A stretch of DNA of 64,000 nt from Flavobacterium sp. NG2. GTDB lineage: Bacteria > Bacteroidota > Bacteroidia > Flavobacteriales > Flavobacteriaceae. The position numbers were made by a program, and so were the translations under genes. Within the stretch, counting starts at the first letter, position 1; each line of letters starts with the position of its first letter. Below are positions 1 through 9,648 of this stretch, piece by piece. The notes beneath the pieces are model-generated. The model ran no database searches and was not told where the DNA came from. It was given only the letters and a program-made list of their open reading frames with translations. The stretch spans positions 1,838,001-1,902,000 of the forward strand of contig NZ_CP139420.1 in NCBI RefSeq assembly GCF_034119845.1. Direction: 5' to 3'.

Positions 1-1287
1 CTGTTGGGCAACAAAAACAATTTAATTGGTAGTTCTAGTGTAGCTGCTTTTACGGCTGATAAAGAATTTGAAGATGTAGGTGCTTGTTTTTTTGATGCAG
101 ATAATGATGGCGATCAAGATTTATACGTAGTAAGTGGAAGTTATGAATTTGATAAAACGCCAAAATTATTGCAAGACCGTTTGTATCTCAACGATGGTAA
201 AGGACAATTTAAACGTGCATTAAATAATTTACCCGAAATGATTTCAGCAGGTTCCGTTGTGACACCTTGTGATTATGATAACGATGGAGATATTGATTTA
301 TTTGTAGGCGGAAGAGTCATTCCAAATAAATATCCTTACGCACCAGAGAGTTTCCTTTTGATTAATAACAAAGGGGTGTTTACCAATGAAACACAAATTA
401 AAGCGCGTAAACTTCAAAATATCGGAATGGTTACAGATGCCGTTTGGTTTGATATTGATAACGACAAAAAACTAGATTTAATTGTTTGTGGTGAATGGAT
501 GGGAATTGAAGTTTTTTTGAATACCAATGGAAGTTTAATTCAAAGTAATTCCTATAAATCATTATCTGATGCTAAAGGCTGGTGGAATAAATTGCTAGTT
601 GCGGATGTTGATAATGATGGGGATATGGATTTAGTTGCGGGTAATCTAGGACTGAATTATAAATTTCATGCTACAGCGAAAAAACCGTTTCATGTTTATA
701 CGCACGATTTTGATTACGATGGTGTCGAAGACATATTTTTAGCTAATGAGTACAAAAATAAAACAGTGCCAGTAAGAGGAAAAAGTTGTACGGCACAGCA
801 GATGCCTCATTTGAAAAATAAAATCACGAGTTACAATAATTTCGCTTCAGCAGATTTAAAAGGAATTGTAGGAGGTGCTATTGATTCGGCTTTACACTAT
901 GTGGTTAATGAGTTTCGATCTGGAATTTTTATCAATAACGGACAATCAAAATTTGTTTTCGAACCTTTTTCAAATGAAGTTCAGGTATCGCCTATTAACA
1001 GTATTTTATTCGAAGACTTTGATGGTGATGGTAGAAAAGATTTGCTGATGGCTGGAAACAACTATATGGCTGAAATTGAAACCACTCGTTCTGATGCTGG
1101 TTTAGGGTATTTCTTGAAAAAGAATTCAGACAAAGGATTTACTTTTGTCCCTAGTTTCAATTCAGGATTCTTTGCTAATAAAGATGTACGTAACTGTGTC
1201 TCTATCAAGAATAACAACTCAAAATATGTTTTGGTAGCAAACAATAACGATACCCACGATTTATTTAAAGTTACTTCTAAAAAATAA
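1..1287 (+). CDS. FG-GAP/VCBS repeat protein, C-terminal part (5' end outside window)
   Basis: The reading frame is open from the first base, so this is the C-terminal 428 residues of a longer protein. A TTG at position 4 could serve as a start but is more likely internal. At least five acidic calcium-binding loops of the DxDxDGxxD kind recur (for example DADNDGDQD, DYDNDGDID, DVDNDGDMD, DFDGDGRKD), as in FG-GAP/VCBS beta-propellers. In Bacteroidetes such proteins are typically secreted or surface-exposed and often sit beside SusC/SusD pairs, as here with SusC 94 bases downstream. I infer a cell-surface role linked to that uptake system; the substrate cannot be read from sequence. Confidence 0.8.
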   Translation: MLGNKNNLIGSSSVAAFTADKEFEDVGACFFDADNDGDQDLYVVSGSYEFDKTPKLLQDRLYLNDGKGQFKRALNNLPEMISAGSVVTPCDYDNDGDIDLFVGGRVIPNKYPYAPESFLLINNKGVFTNETQIKARKLQNIGMVTDAVWFDIDNDKKLDLIVCGEWMGIEVFLNTNGSLIQSNSYKSLSDAKGWWNKLLVADVDNDGDMDLVAGNLGLNYKFHATAKKPFHVYTHDFDYDGVEDIFLANEYKNKTVPVRGKSCTAQQMPHLKNKITSYNNFASADLKGIVGGAIDSALHYVVNEFRSGIFINNGQSKFVFEPFSNEVQVSPINSILFEDFDGDGRKDLLMAGNNYMAEIETTRSDAGLGYFLKKNSDKGFTFVPSFNSGFFANKDVRNCVSIKNNNSKYVLVANNNDTHDLFKVTSKK

Positions 1288-1306
1288 TAATATACTTCTA
1301 AAAAAG

Positions 1307-1340
1307 CTTCAAAATCTAGCAATGGTTTTGGAGTTTTTTT
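1307..1340 (+). terminator. Rho-independent terminator after VCBS gene
   Basis: CTTCAAAA pairs with TTTTGGAG (one G-T wobble) across an 11-base loop and is followed by seven T residues. It separates the VCBS gene from susC-like transcription. Confidence 0.65.
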
Positions 1341-1380
1341 ATGTTTTTCTTTCTGTTTTAACCGTATTATTTTTTTATAA

Positions 1381-4300
1381 ATGAAAGCTATTTCTATATT
1401 GAAAATCTGGAAAGGCATTCCAGTTCGTTTTCGAATTTTTTTATACTTTTTTATCCTCTCTTCAAATTCCCTTTTTGCTCAAGAAATAGTTTTAAAAGGA
1501 AGTGTAACTTCAATTAAAAACACAGCCTTAGAAAATGTAGTAGTCTCTATTGACGGGGAAAATGAAAGGACTTTAACTAATAATAACGGTGTTTTTTCTA
1601 TTCGTACACACGCTGTTTTACCATTGAAATTAAAGTTCGATTTAGACGGATATCATTCTAAAGAAATCCATTTAAAAACCTCTGAATTTGTTAGCATAGT
1701 GCTGAATGTAAAAAACAACACACTAGACGAAGTAGTGGTGTCCAGTGGCTATTCAGTTCAAAAGAAAGTTGATTTTACAGGATCGGTAGCAACAGTAACA
1801 GCAAAACAACTACAAAATCGTCCAGCTACAAGTTTTGATCAGTTGCTAGGAGGTCAAGCAACAGGAGTTGATGTTATACAGCCATCAGGAATCCTTAACA
1901 GCACTCCTGTTTTAAGGATTCGCGGACTTAACACTATCACGTCAGGGCTATTCCCTTTGGTAGTTATTGATGGTGTGAGTGCTTTTGTGGGATCGATAGG
2001 CGGAATGGCAGGAAATAATCCATTGTCCGATATTAACCCTAATGATATTCAAAGCATTGATGTGCTCAAAGATGCTTCTGCGGCCGCTATTTATGGCTCA
2101 AGAGCAGCTAACGGTGTTATTGTAATCACAACCAAAAGAGGTAAAATAGGAAAAACAAAATTTAATTACGACACTTGGTACAGTGTCAATACGCCTTATA
2201 ATTTACCTAAATTATTAGATGCTGAAGATTATGTAATGATAAAAAATGAAGCTTTGGTCAATGCTGGAAAAGCACCAGGTTACTTTTTATCTAAAAACCC
2301 TGATGGAAGTACTGTGGATACCAATTGGTATGATGTAGCTTATAGACCTGGTTTTTCAAGCAATCATAACATTAGTGTTTCAGGTGCCAATGAAACAACG
2401 GATTATTTTTTCTCGGCAGGCTATACCCATCAAAATAGTTTTATCAAGAACAATTCATTCGAACGTTATTGTTCAAGATTAAACATCAATCACCAGCTCA
2501 ATAATTTTATAAAAGTAGGCGCGAATTTATCGTATAGTAACGGAACAAATTTAAGTCCTAATACAGGAGCTATTACTAGTAATTCAACCGCTTCGTCCGC
2601 TTATAATACGGAATATATTACCAATGAACCTTTGGGACGTATGACGTATGTCCTGCCGCCAAATGTACCTGTGTACAATGCGGATGGTTCGTATAGTATT
2701 CAAAACGGGACTAGCGTAGGGTATGGTGCTAATATTCCTTCGATTATTGGTACAATCAATGCGTATAATTTAGCAATGGTACAAAATCTTGATGTAAATT
2801 CCTCAGAGAATAATGCATTTCTAGGGAGTGTTTATGGTGAATTTGATTTGATCAAAAACATAAAATTCAAAACCAGTTTAGGGCTTAATAACTTGCAGGT
2901 AGCTAATAGTTCCTTTTTAAATCCCATTCATGGTGGTGGCGCCTCTTCAATTGGAGTGGCAACCAATATTCAAACCAAATATTTACGTAGCGATTGGACA
3001 AACTTATTGAGTTATAATTCACAGTTTAGTCTCAATCATCATCTAAATGTATTGTTAGGACAAGAGCAAATAAAAACTACAACAAACAGTTGGGGAGCAA
3101 TGCAGAGCAATATGACGGATGCTTCCTATACTAATTATCAAGGATCATTTATCAATATTTCGCCTATTGGGAATGTATATGCTCAGAATGGTTTGTTGTC
3201 CTATTTTACCAATATAAATTACAATTTTAAACAAAAGTATTTCTTTAGTCTTAATTTCCGTCGTGACGGACTTTCGGCTTTGGCTGATGGAAATAAATAC
3301 GGAAATTTTGGTAGTGGTTCAGCTAGTTGGAATCTTAGTCAAGAACGTTTTTATGCAAACAGTCGTTTGAGTCAAATAGTCAATAATCTAAAAATACGTG
3401 CAAGTTATGGTATTGTGGGTAATAGCCAGATAGGGGATTACCCAGCCATTGGAACTTATAATTCGGCTACGTATGGAGGCAGTCCTTCGCTAGGATATTC
3501 ACAAACGGCTAATCCTAATTTGAAATGGGAAACGAGTTCAAAATTCGATTTGGGATTTAATTTTTCCGTAGCTGACAATCGCATCACGGTCGAATTCGAT
3601 TATTATAAAAACACCATTAAGGATTTGATCCTACAAGCTCCGCAAGCACTATCGGCAGGAATACCTAATAATGCCATTAGTACAAATAGTGGAGGCATGT
3701 ACAATCAAGGAATTGAGTTAGGAATTAATGCTTTGGTCCTCAATAACACGGATTTCAAATGGAATCTAGGACTGAATTTATCCACACTCAAAAACCGAGT
3801 AACTGATTTGGCTAATGATGTTTTTGTACCCAGTGTTTTTGGAGTTCAAAACATGACACGGCAAGGGCATTCCATAGGATCTATATTTGCCGTTCCTACC
3901 AAAGGTGTGAACCCAGATAACGGACAAATGGTTTTCATTAATAGCCAAGGAAAAGAAGTTCAGTACAACCATATTGGTTCCCCAAAATGGACCTATCTTG
4001 ATGGTTCAGCGGCGCCTGCGATTGATAATTATACGGATGGACTGATACAAGGGCCATCTTTACCAACCGTTTTTGGAGGAGTCAACAATACGTTCAAATA
4101 CAAGAATTTTGATTTGAATGTCAATTTTACTTTTGCTTCGGGCAATAAATTATACAATGGTACTCGTGCCACCAACTCAGATCAACGTTATTTTAACAAC
4201 GGAGAATTCATCAAAGACCGATGGACAACCCCTGGACAAATTACGGATATTCAAAAATTGTATTATGGTGATAATGTCTCCGCAGGATTTTCATTTACCA

Positions 4301-4566
4301 GCACTTCAAAAGTCGAAGATGGGTCGTACTTAAAACTCAAAAACATCGCTCTTGGTTATCACGTTCCTATCAAAGAAACATTTTTAAGAAACAGTCTCAG
4401 CACCATTTATGTGTATTTACAAGCCAGTAATTTGTACACTTGGACAAAATATCGAGGCTCAGATCCAGAGATTTCTATCAACGGAAATTCCATCAATTCA
4501 GGAAAAGACCAAAACGTTCCACCCAATGCCCAAGCCTTTACTTTTGGGGTAAATGTTGGTTTTTAA
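1381..4566 (+). CDS. SusC/RagA-family TonB-linked outer membrane receptor
   Basis: This 1061-residue outer membrane receptor belongs to the SusC family, which imports oligosaccharides, peptides or other large nutrients with TonB energy. A hydrophobic signal segment ends near SLFAQE (about residue 35). A carboxypeptidase-D-regulatory-like beta-sandwich follows (about 36-110), then the TonB-box-like LDEVVVSSGY, then the plug with the SusC hallmark AAAIYGSRAANGVIVITTKRG-type segment (about 232-252), and a long beta-barrel ending in an aromatic residue (VGF). Length is normal for the family. The SusD partner follows 25 bases later in the same direction. Family assignment is firm; substrate is unknown, since no glycoside hydrolase or regulator is next to it in this window. 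Confidence 0.95.
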   Translation: MKAISILKIWKGIPVRFRIFLYFFILSSNSLFAQEIVLKGSVTSIKNTALENVVVSIDGENERTLTNNNGVFSIRTHAVLPLKLKFDLDGYHSKEIHLKTSEFVSIVLNVKNNTLDEVVVSSGYSVQKKVDFTGSVATVTAKQLQNRPATSFDQLLGGQATGVDVIQPSGILNSTPVLRIRGLNTITSGLFPLVVIDGVSAFVGSIGGMAGNNPLSDINPNDIQSIDVLKDASAAAIYGSRAANGVIVITTKRGKIGKTKFNYDTWYSVNTPYNLPKLLDAEDYVMIKNEALVNAGKAPGYFLSKNPDGSTVDTNWYDVAYRPGFSSNHNISVSGANETTDYFFSAGYTHQNSFIKNNSFERYCSRLNINHQLNNFIKVGANLSYSNGTNLSPNTGAITSNSTASSAYNTEYITNEPLGRMTYVLPPNVPVYNADGSYSIQNGTSVGYGANIPSIIGTINAYNLAMVQNLDVNSSENNAFLGSVYGEFDLIKNIKFKTSLGLNNLQVANSSFLNPIHGGGASSIGVATNIQTKYLRSDWTNLLSYNSQFSLNHHLNVLLGQEQIKTTTNSWGAMQSNMTDASYTNYQGSFINISPIGNVYAQNGLLSYFTNINYNFKQKYFFSLNFRRDGLSALADGNKYGNFGSGSASWNLSQERFYANSRLSQIVNNLKIRASYGIVGNSQIGDYPAIGTYNSATYGGSPSLGYSQTANPNLKWETSSKFDLGFNFSVADNRITVEFDYYKNTIKDLILQAPQALSAGIPNNAISTNSGGMYNQGIELGINALVLNNTDFKWNLGLNLSTLKNRVTDLANDVFVPSVFGVQNMTRQGHSIGSIFAVPTKGVNPDNGQMVFINSQGKEVQYNHIGSPKWTYLDGSAAPAIDNYTDGLIQGPSLPTVFGGVNNTFKYKNFDLNVNFTFASGNKLYNGTRATNSDQRYFNNGEFIKDRWTTPGQITDIQKLYYGDNVSAGFSFTSTSKVEDGSYLKLKNIALGYHVPIKETFLRNSLSTIYVYLQASNLYTWTKYRGSDPEISINGNSINSGKDQNVPPNAQAFTFGVNVGF

Positions 4567-4591
4567 GTTTTATTATTTATACGCATTCATA

Positions 4592-6037
4592 ATGAAAAAA
4601 TATATTTTACTTAGTCTCATCGTTTTGTCTTTAACCGCTTGCAATAGTGACTTGCTAGACACCACGCCCAAAACCAGTATCCCCGAAGCAGAAGCCTATA
4701 GTACTCCAAGCAAGATTTTGGCACAAGTCAATAATTTGTACCGTTTGCTCCAAAACCAAAGTTTTTATGGCGGTCGTTACCTCGTTTTTAACGAGCAACG
4801 CGCTGATGAATTTGGACAAAGTGACGGAAACGCCGCCGCAGGTTCAGCGGTGTGGAATCAAAACGTGGCCTCGACCAATGATTTTGTCAATAATGTGTGG
4901 TCTGTGGGGTATACCGCTATCAATGCGTCCAATATTTTGATTAGCAAATTAGAAGGAACCACTGTTGTCTCTGAAAATCTAGCCAAAAATTACATTGCCG
5001 AGGCCAAGTTTGTTCGTGCCTTGGCCTATTTCAGTCTCATTCAAACCTATGCTAAACCCTATGCTTTGGACAAAAATGGTTTGGGCTTGCCCTTGCGACT
5101 TACACCCATTACATCCGCAGGGAATAACGACTTAGCACGCAGCACCATTGAAGAAATTTACAACCAAATCCTAAAAGATTTAAACGAAGCCGAAACCGAT
5201 TTACCAACTGAGTACACCACCAGTTTACTCAACACCTCAAGAGCCAAAAAAGTAACAGCCATCGCCCTAAAAACAAGAGTGTATCTTGTTCAAAACAACT
5301 TTGACAAAGTCATCGAAGAAGGACAGAAGATTATTTCAATCAATGCACCTTACCAATACAATACAGGGAATTTGACCCAAAAATTAGAGCCAACATACAA
5401 TGCCATTTTTACAGGAAGTTACACTGGTCCTGAAGCTATTTTTTCCATCCCTTTTGCCAATAGTACCACCGAAACACCTACTGCCCAGAGTTCTCTAGCT
5501 TTTACCTACTTGGGACAACCTATTTTGTACCTTGCTACAGAGGGAATTGCTAACGATCCCGCACTCAATACCACCGATGATTCTCGCGCCAGTTTGATTA
5601 TAAAAAACAGTGCCAACCAAAAGTTACTTAAAAAATTCAGCCTCGCCACAGCCCCTTTTAGAGATTACGTACCCGTACTGCGTTATGCCGAAGTCTTACT
5701 AAATTATGCTGAAGCCAAAGCCCAAAACAATGATCTCGCCACAGCAACATCCCTTTTACAAGCCGTGCGCAACCGTTCAAATCCAAGCTTCGTTTTTCCT
5801 ACTACCGCCATCAATACAAAGGAAGCCCTACTACAAACCCTCAGTACCGAAAGACGCATCGAGTTCCTAGGCGAAGGCCTCCGCTTAATGGATTTACAAC
5901 GCAACCTCCAAACCCTACCCGCCAAAAAAGGCGCCATAGGAACCGCACCCTTAGTTTTAGTATCCAGCAGCAACTACATTTGGCCCATCCCAAGTGGCGA
6001 ACTATCCACCAACAAATTGATTGTACCTAATCCTTAA
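4592..6037 (+). CDS. SusD/RagB-family nutrient-binding lipoprotein
   Basis: This 481-residue surface lipoprotein is the substrate-binding lid of the SusCD pair. The frame is open upstream to 4553, but I chose the ATG at 4592 because it starts a textbook lipoprotein signal (MKKYILL..., lipobox LTAC, Cys about residue 17). SusD features include an N-terminal TPR-like helical region (EAKFVRALAYFSLIQTYAKPY) and the C-terminal RYAEVLLNYAEAKAQ, RNRS and ERRIEFLGEGLRLMDLQR motifs typical of RagB/SusD. It is probably co-transcribed with the receptor. GC content rises toward the 3' end compared with its neighbour, but the frame is intact. Confidence 0.93.
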   Translation: MKKYILLSLIVLSLTACNSDLLDTTPKTSIPEAEAYSTPSKILAQVNNLYRLLQNQSFYGGRYLVFNEQRADEFGQSDGNAAAGSAVWNQNVASTNDFVNNVWSVGYTAINASNILISKLEGTTVVSENLAKNYIAEAKFVRALAYFSLIQTYAKPYALDKNGLGLPLRLTPITSAGNNDLARSTIEEIYNQILKDLNEAETDLPTEYTTSLLNTSRAKKVTAIALKTRVYLVQNNFDKVIEEGQKIISINAPYQYNTGNLTQKLEPTYNAIFTGSYTGPEAIFSIPFANSTTETPTAQSSLAFTYLGQPILYLATEGIANDPALNTTDDSRASLIIKNSANQKLLKKFSLATAPFRDYVPVLRYAEVLLNYAEAKAQNNDLATATSLLQAVRNRSNPSFVFPTTAINTKEALLQTLSTERRIEFLGEGLRLMDLQRNLQTLPAKKGAIGTAPLVLVSSSNYIWPIPSGELSTNKLIVPNP

Positions 6038-6045
6038 TAAAAAGC

Positions 6046-6156
6046 ATTTGGGCGTGCCCCTCCGTAAAAACTACGGGTCGGGCTTTACGTTCCCGCTTTT
6101 TTATTACTGGCCAAAAAAGCCAGTAATAAAAAGAGCTCCACTTCAATCCCTCACGC
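6046..6156 (+). repeat. Flavobacterium-type dispersed intergenic repeat, copy 1
   Basis: The element begins ATTTGGGCGTGCC, contains CTACGGGTCGGGCTTT, then a hairpin (TTATTACTGGC with GCCAGTAATAA), and ends ATCCCTCACGC. A second copy with the same framework but a different internal hairpin lies at 14329-14447 in the opposite orientation. I recall similar sequences from other Flavobacterium genomes. It follows the susD-like stop directly and could double as its 3' structure. Confidence 0.7.
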
Positions 6157-6371
6157 AAAACGACGTACAAGTTCATTAATTCTCGTTTCTTTCTCCGTCA
6201 CTTCGAGGGTTAATTTTTATGCTAAAAAAAGCAATTAAAATGACGTTTTCTTTGTCAGGCTGAGCTAAGCCTGCCCTGAGTATATCGAAGGGTCGAAGCC
6301 CTTTTTGATAAAAACGTTTTGAACAAGGGCTATAGCATCCCGAATTGTCGGGAGCAGGAATTGGCACAAAA
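6157..6371. repeat. Degenerate repeat debris, no gene
   Basis: This stretch holds fragments resembling common flavobacterial intergenic repeats: CGTCACTTCGAGGG, the GTCAGGCTGAGCTAAGCC/CTGAGTATATCGAAGG type, and a small hairpin CCCGA-ATTG-TCGGG. I see no credible coding region. Confidence 0.45.
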
Positions 6372-6416
6372 AAACAGGCTTTTTAACTGTTTTGGGAACA
6401 ATCAAAAAGCCTGTTT
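6372..6416. terminator. Bidirectional terminator hairpin
   Basis: AAACAGGCTTTTT (6372-6384) pairs perfectly with AAAAAGCCTGTTT (6404-6416). It sits 14 bases after the stop of the minus-strand YyaL-like gene and downstream of the plus-strand susD-like gene. Confidence 0.7.
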
Positions 6417-6430
6417 GTATTTTGAAATGA

Positions 6431-8542
6431 TTATCTCATTTTGGATACTGCTTTTGCAACATCGCTTTCGGGTAGTTTACAAGCACCTTCTACACAAATG
6501 TAAATGTCGGTTTGGTTGGGCATAAATCTGCTTTCTAAAAGCGGTATTTTGCTCTCGGTGGTTGCTCCAGCAAAAAGGACGTTGGGCAAATAATAGCTTT
6601 GTAGGGCTTTTATTTTTTGAACCGCTTCAGGACCAGAAACCGCAACTTCATAATAGGTATCCGTGTAATTGAGCATCAAGTCGAGCCAGTTGTAGTACTC
6701 CACAGGAAATGCAATGGCGTCTTTCTTGACGTTGTTCAACATTTGTTTTGCTATTTTGCTGTAATTCGCCTCCGAAAAGTAATGTCCTAATTGGAATAAA
6801 TTCTTTGCCATTGTTGAGTTAGACCCCGGAATAACATTATCTTGAATTTCCATTTTTTTAGTAATTAGGTTTTTGGCATTTTTAGAAGTGAAGAAAAACA
6901 TATGCGTTTTTGTATCAAAAAAATTAGCTAAACTATATTTTGTCAATGCATTGGCTTGACGGAGCCATTTTTCGTCCAGTGTTACTTGGTACAAACTGAT
7001 ATAGGCGTCAATCACAGCAGCATAATCTTCAGAAAAACCGTCGATGGTACTTTTACCTTCTTTGTAATTGTGGTACAAACTACCGTCTTTTTGGGTTTGA
7101 TTTTTTAGAATAAATTGGGCGTTTTTGATGGCTACTTCTAAATAATGAGGTTTTTTTAAAGCTTTGTACGCTTGCACATATCCTTTGAGCATCATGGCAT
7201 TCCATGAGGTTAGTGTTTTATCATCTAGGTGCGGACGGTTTCTTTTGCTACGCACTTTTAATAAGGTTTGTTTCCATTTTTTTACTTTACTGGCTAATGC
7301 AACTGGCGATACCGAATGGCTTTTTGCGAAAGCAACATCAGATTGAGTTTTGATAAGTACATATTGGTTGTGTTCCCAGAATCCTGTTTTATTAATATTG
7401 TAATAGTCTTTGAATAAATCAAAATCAGTTTTTAGGACTGCTTTTAATTCGGTTATTTCCCAACTGTAGAAAGCGCCTTCTTCGAGTTTGTTGTTTTTAT
7501 TTTTACTGTCAGCATCAAGGGAGGAGTAAAAAGCACCATTATCATTAGTCAATTCTCGGTCTACAAAAGTTAGGGTTTCCTCAATAATTTGCTTGTAAGT
7601 TGGATTTTTAGTTGCTAAATACGCATCAGCATACAAACTCACGAGTTGGGCGTTGTCGTACAGCATTTTTTCAAAATGAGGAATATGCCAATCTTCATCT
7701 ACGGAGTATCGTGAAAAGCCACCACCTACTTGGTCGTAAATTCCACCATTTGCCAAGGCTTGAAGGGTAGTTTCTACATAATTTCGCCATTGCGCATCCT
7801 TATTTTGATGAGCATAACGCAATAGGAAATGCAAGGCTTTAGGCATTGGGAATTTAGGCGCTCCCATCAATCCTCCTTTATTAGGGTCAATGTGTTTGTT
7901 CCATTCGGTTAGGGCTTGGGTGACTTCATCGGACTTAAATTCAGCCTGAGCTGTATTGAATTTTATTTGTTCTGATTCTTTGATTCCGCCTAACAATTTT
8001 GTTGCGTATTCTGCTGCTTTTGCAGGGTCTTTTTTGTAGAAATCATTTACTTGTAGTAGGATTTTTTTCCAATCTTCTTTTGGGAAATAGGTACCACCAA
8101 AAATTGGGCGACCATCAGGAAGAGCAATGCAATTGAGTGGCCATCCGCCGCTACCACTGATGAGTTGAACGGCATTCATATAGATTTGGTCAATATCAGG
8201 ACGTTCTTCGCGATCGACTTTGATAGAGATAAAATTATCGTTCATGATTTTAGCAACCGAATCGTTTTCAAAACTTTCTTCTTCCATAACATGGCACCAG
8301 TGACAAGCCGAATACCCCACGGAAATGATGATGAGTTTATTCTCTTTTTTGGCTAATGCCAAGGTTTCAGGGTTCCACGCTTTCCAGTTCACAGGATTAT
8401 GCGCATGCTGCAAGAGGTACGGACTGGTTTCGTGGATTAAATCATTGGTGTATTTGTGATTTTCTTGACTGGTATTTTTCTTGCAACTCATGGCTAAGAT
8501 TGTAAAAATCAGGATGAATAGGCGGTTATGAATGGGTAACAT
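6431..8542 (-). CDS. YyaL/DUF255 (SSP411-like) thioredoxin-fold lipoprotein
   Basis: This 703-residue protein belongs to the DUF255/YyaL family (related to mammalian spermatogenesis-associated protein 20). An N-terminal lipoprotein signal ends in ILAMSC (Cys20), predicting attachment to the outer or periplasmic membrane face. The thioredoxin-like domain carries the redox motif C80-HW-C83 inside [13 protein letters not shown]. It is followed by [13 protein letters not shown] and SGSGGWPLN, both family hallmarks, and an alpha/alpha-toroid C-terminal half ([48 protein letters not shown]). The exact reaction is not established for the family. It is a single gene between terminators. Confidence 0.9.
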   Translation of the reverse strand: MLPIHNRLFILIFTILAMSCKKNTSQENHKYTNDLIHETSPYLLQHAHNPVNWKAWNPETLALAKKENKLIIISVGYSACHWCHVMEEESFENDSVAKIMNDNFISIKVDREERPDIDQIYMNAVQLISGSGGWPLNCIALPDGRPIFGGTYFPKEDWKKILLQVNDFYKKDPAKAAEYATKLLGGIKESEQIKFNTAQAEFKSDEVTQALTEWNKHIDPNKGGLMGAPKFPMPKALHFLLRYAHQNKDAQWRNYVETTLQALANGGIYDQVGGGFSRYSVDEDWHIPHFEKMLYDNAQLVSLYADAYLATKNPTYKQIIEETLTFVDRELTNDNGAFYSSLDADSKNKNNKLEEGAFYSWEITELKAVLKTDFDLFKDYYNINKTGFWEHNQYVLIKTQSDVAFAKSHSVSPVALASKVKKWKQTLLKVRSKRNRPHLDDKTLTSWNAMMLKGYVQAYKALKKPHYLEVAIKNAQFILKNQTQKDGSLYHNYKEGKSTIDGFSEDYAAVIDAYISLYQVTLDEKWLRQANALTKYSLANFFDTKTHMFFFTSKNAKNLITKKMEIQDNVIPGSNSTMAKNLFQLGHYFSEANYSKIAKQMLNNVKKDAIAFPVEYYNWLDLMLNYTDTYYEVAVSGPEAVQKIKALQSYYLPNVLFAGATTESKIPLLESRFMPNQTDIYICVEGACKLPESDVAKAVSKMR

Positions 8543-8605
8543 TATCGTTTTTGTATTTGGTTTTCAAATTGTAATTTGAACTTGTTTTAAAAAGGAAAGA
8601 TATAA

Positions 8606-8643
8606 AAAAAGAGTTTGTCTTTATGAAAAGGCAAACTCTTTTT
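8606..8643. terminator. Terminator at the end of the 12.9-8.7 kb operon
   Basis: AAAAAGAGTTTG (8606-8617) pairs with CAAACTCTTTTT (8632-8643). It lies 23 bases after the esterase stop and has T tracts on both strands. Confidence 0.75.
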
Positions 8644-8666
8644 GATGTTGTATACTATGAAATGAA

Positions 8667-9314
8667 TTATTTCTCCATCAACCAATTTCTAAAGTCATAG
8701 AAATTTTGAGGAGCCACACCGTGACCTACTGGGTATTCTTTATAAGTGGCATCGATATTTAAATTCTTCAAAAACGGAACTGTTTTTCTAGCCCATTCTA
8801 CAGGGATAACTTGGTCAACAGTACCATGAGAATGGAAAATACGCAGGTTACTAAAATCATTGTTTTGGTAATTAGCATCCATGATGTCATCGTTAGCGTA
8901 GCCACTTAATGCAATTACGTTTTTGATTTTTTCAGGATGCGAAAGCGCAATGGCATAACTCAATATCGCTCCTTGGCTAAAACCGAGTAGACTTACATTA
9001 CTGGCATCAATAGGATAGTTAGCAATCAGTTCATCAATAAAGCCAGCAATGATGTCTCTAGATGAACGTGCTTGGTCGTGGTCTGAAAATTTATTTTGAT
9101 CTGCATCAAAGTTGATGGCATACCAAGCATAGCTTCCGTATTGTAAGTCATATGGTGCACGTGCTGAGATGATGTAATACTCGTCAGGAAGCTCTGAAGC
9201 AAATGAAAACAAATCGGCTTCGTTGCTACCGTATCCGTGTAATAAAAGCAGTAAAGGGTTTTTGTCTAATTTTATTTTGGGTTCTCTGATGAGGTATTCT
9301 AAGGATAAGTTCAT
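8667..9314 (-). CDS. Alpha/beta-hydrolase, phospholipase/carboxylesterase family
   Basis: This 215-residue cytoplasmic hydrolase has the oxyanion segment LLLHGYGSNE, the nucleophile elbow GFSQG (Ser113), the acid in HGTVDQVIP (Asp167) and the base in PVGHGV (His198), a complete catalytic triad. The size matches the YpfH/carboxylesterase group (about 200-220 residues). No signal peptide is seen. It is the last gene of a minus-strand run, eight bases after the DUF4870 gene, so probably co-transcribed. The ester substrate is unknown. Confidence 0.9.
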   Translation of the reverse strand: MNLSLEYLIREPKIKLDKNPLLLLLHGYGSNEADLFSFASELPDEYYIISARAPYDLQYGSYAWYAINFDADQNKFSDHDQARSSRDIIAGFIDELIANYPIDASNVSLLGFSQGAILSYAIALSHPEKIKNVIALSGYANDDIMDANYQNNDFSNLRIFHSHGTVDQVIPVEWARKTVPFLKNLNIDATYKEYPVGHGVAPQNFYDFRNWLMEK

Positions 9315-9322
9315 GCTTGTGA

Positions 9323-9643
9323 TTAAACGTTTTTAAATATTTTTTGGAATTGCTCTCCTAATAGCGGAATCAATTTCATTTCGCCTTGTAAAGCCCCTAG
9401 AAATCCGTATATCCAAAGGATGAAATAAAATAAATAAAAAGCAGATGAAATGGTCCAACTGTCAAAATAGCCAATAAAATAGCCAATTAAAAAGAATGAT
9501 AGAAAAATTCCTAATGCTTGACGAATGTGGAAAGCCGCAAAAGCACTTTTTTTATCGTTATTCATAAAAAGTGCAATAACTGCTCCTATAATAGTAAAAT
9601 AGCTTATGATGGCGATGTTTTTACTTTCTTTATCTTGATTCAT
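9323..9643 (-). CDS. Small DUF4870-like membrane protein
   Basis: This 106-residue protein has about three hydrophobic segments (IAIISYFTIIGAVIALFM, ALGIFLSFFLIGYFIGYF, AFYLFYFILWIYGFLGAL) and the F-HIRQALGIFL motif typical of DUF4870/Tic20-like small membrane proteins. Function is unknown. It sits five bases from the upstream dihydroorotase-like gene and eight bases from the esterase, so it belongs to the same operon. Confidence 0.75.
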   Translation of the reverse strand: MNQDKESKNIAIISYFTIIGAVIALFMNNDKKSAFAAFHIRQALGIFLSFFLIGYFIGYFDSWTISSAFYLFYFILWIYGFLGALQGEMKLIPLLGEQFQKIFKNV

Positions 9644-9648
9644 ATGTT

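Noticed and set aside
1062..1418. Minus-strand open frame of 118 codons across the terminator
   Set aside because: It is antisense to the VCBS gene and susC start, with Lys/Phe-rich low-complexity sequence typical of a shadow frame.
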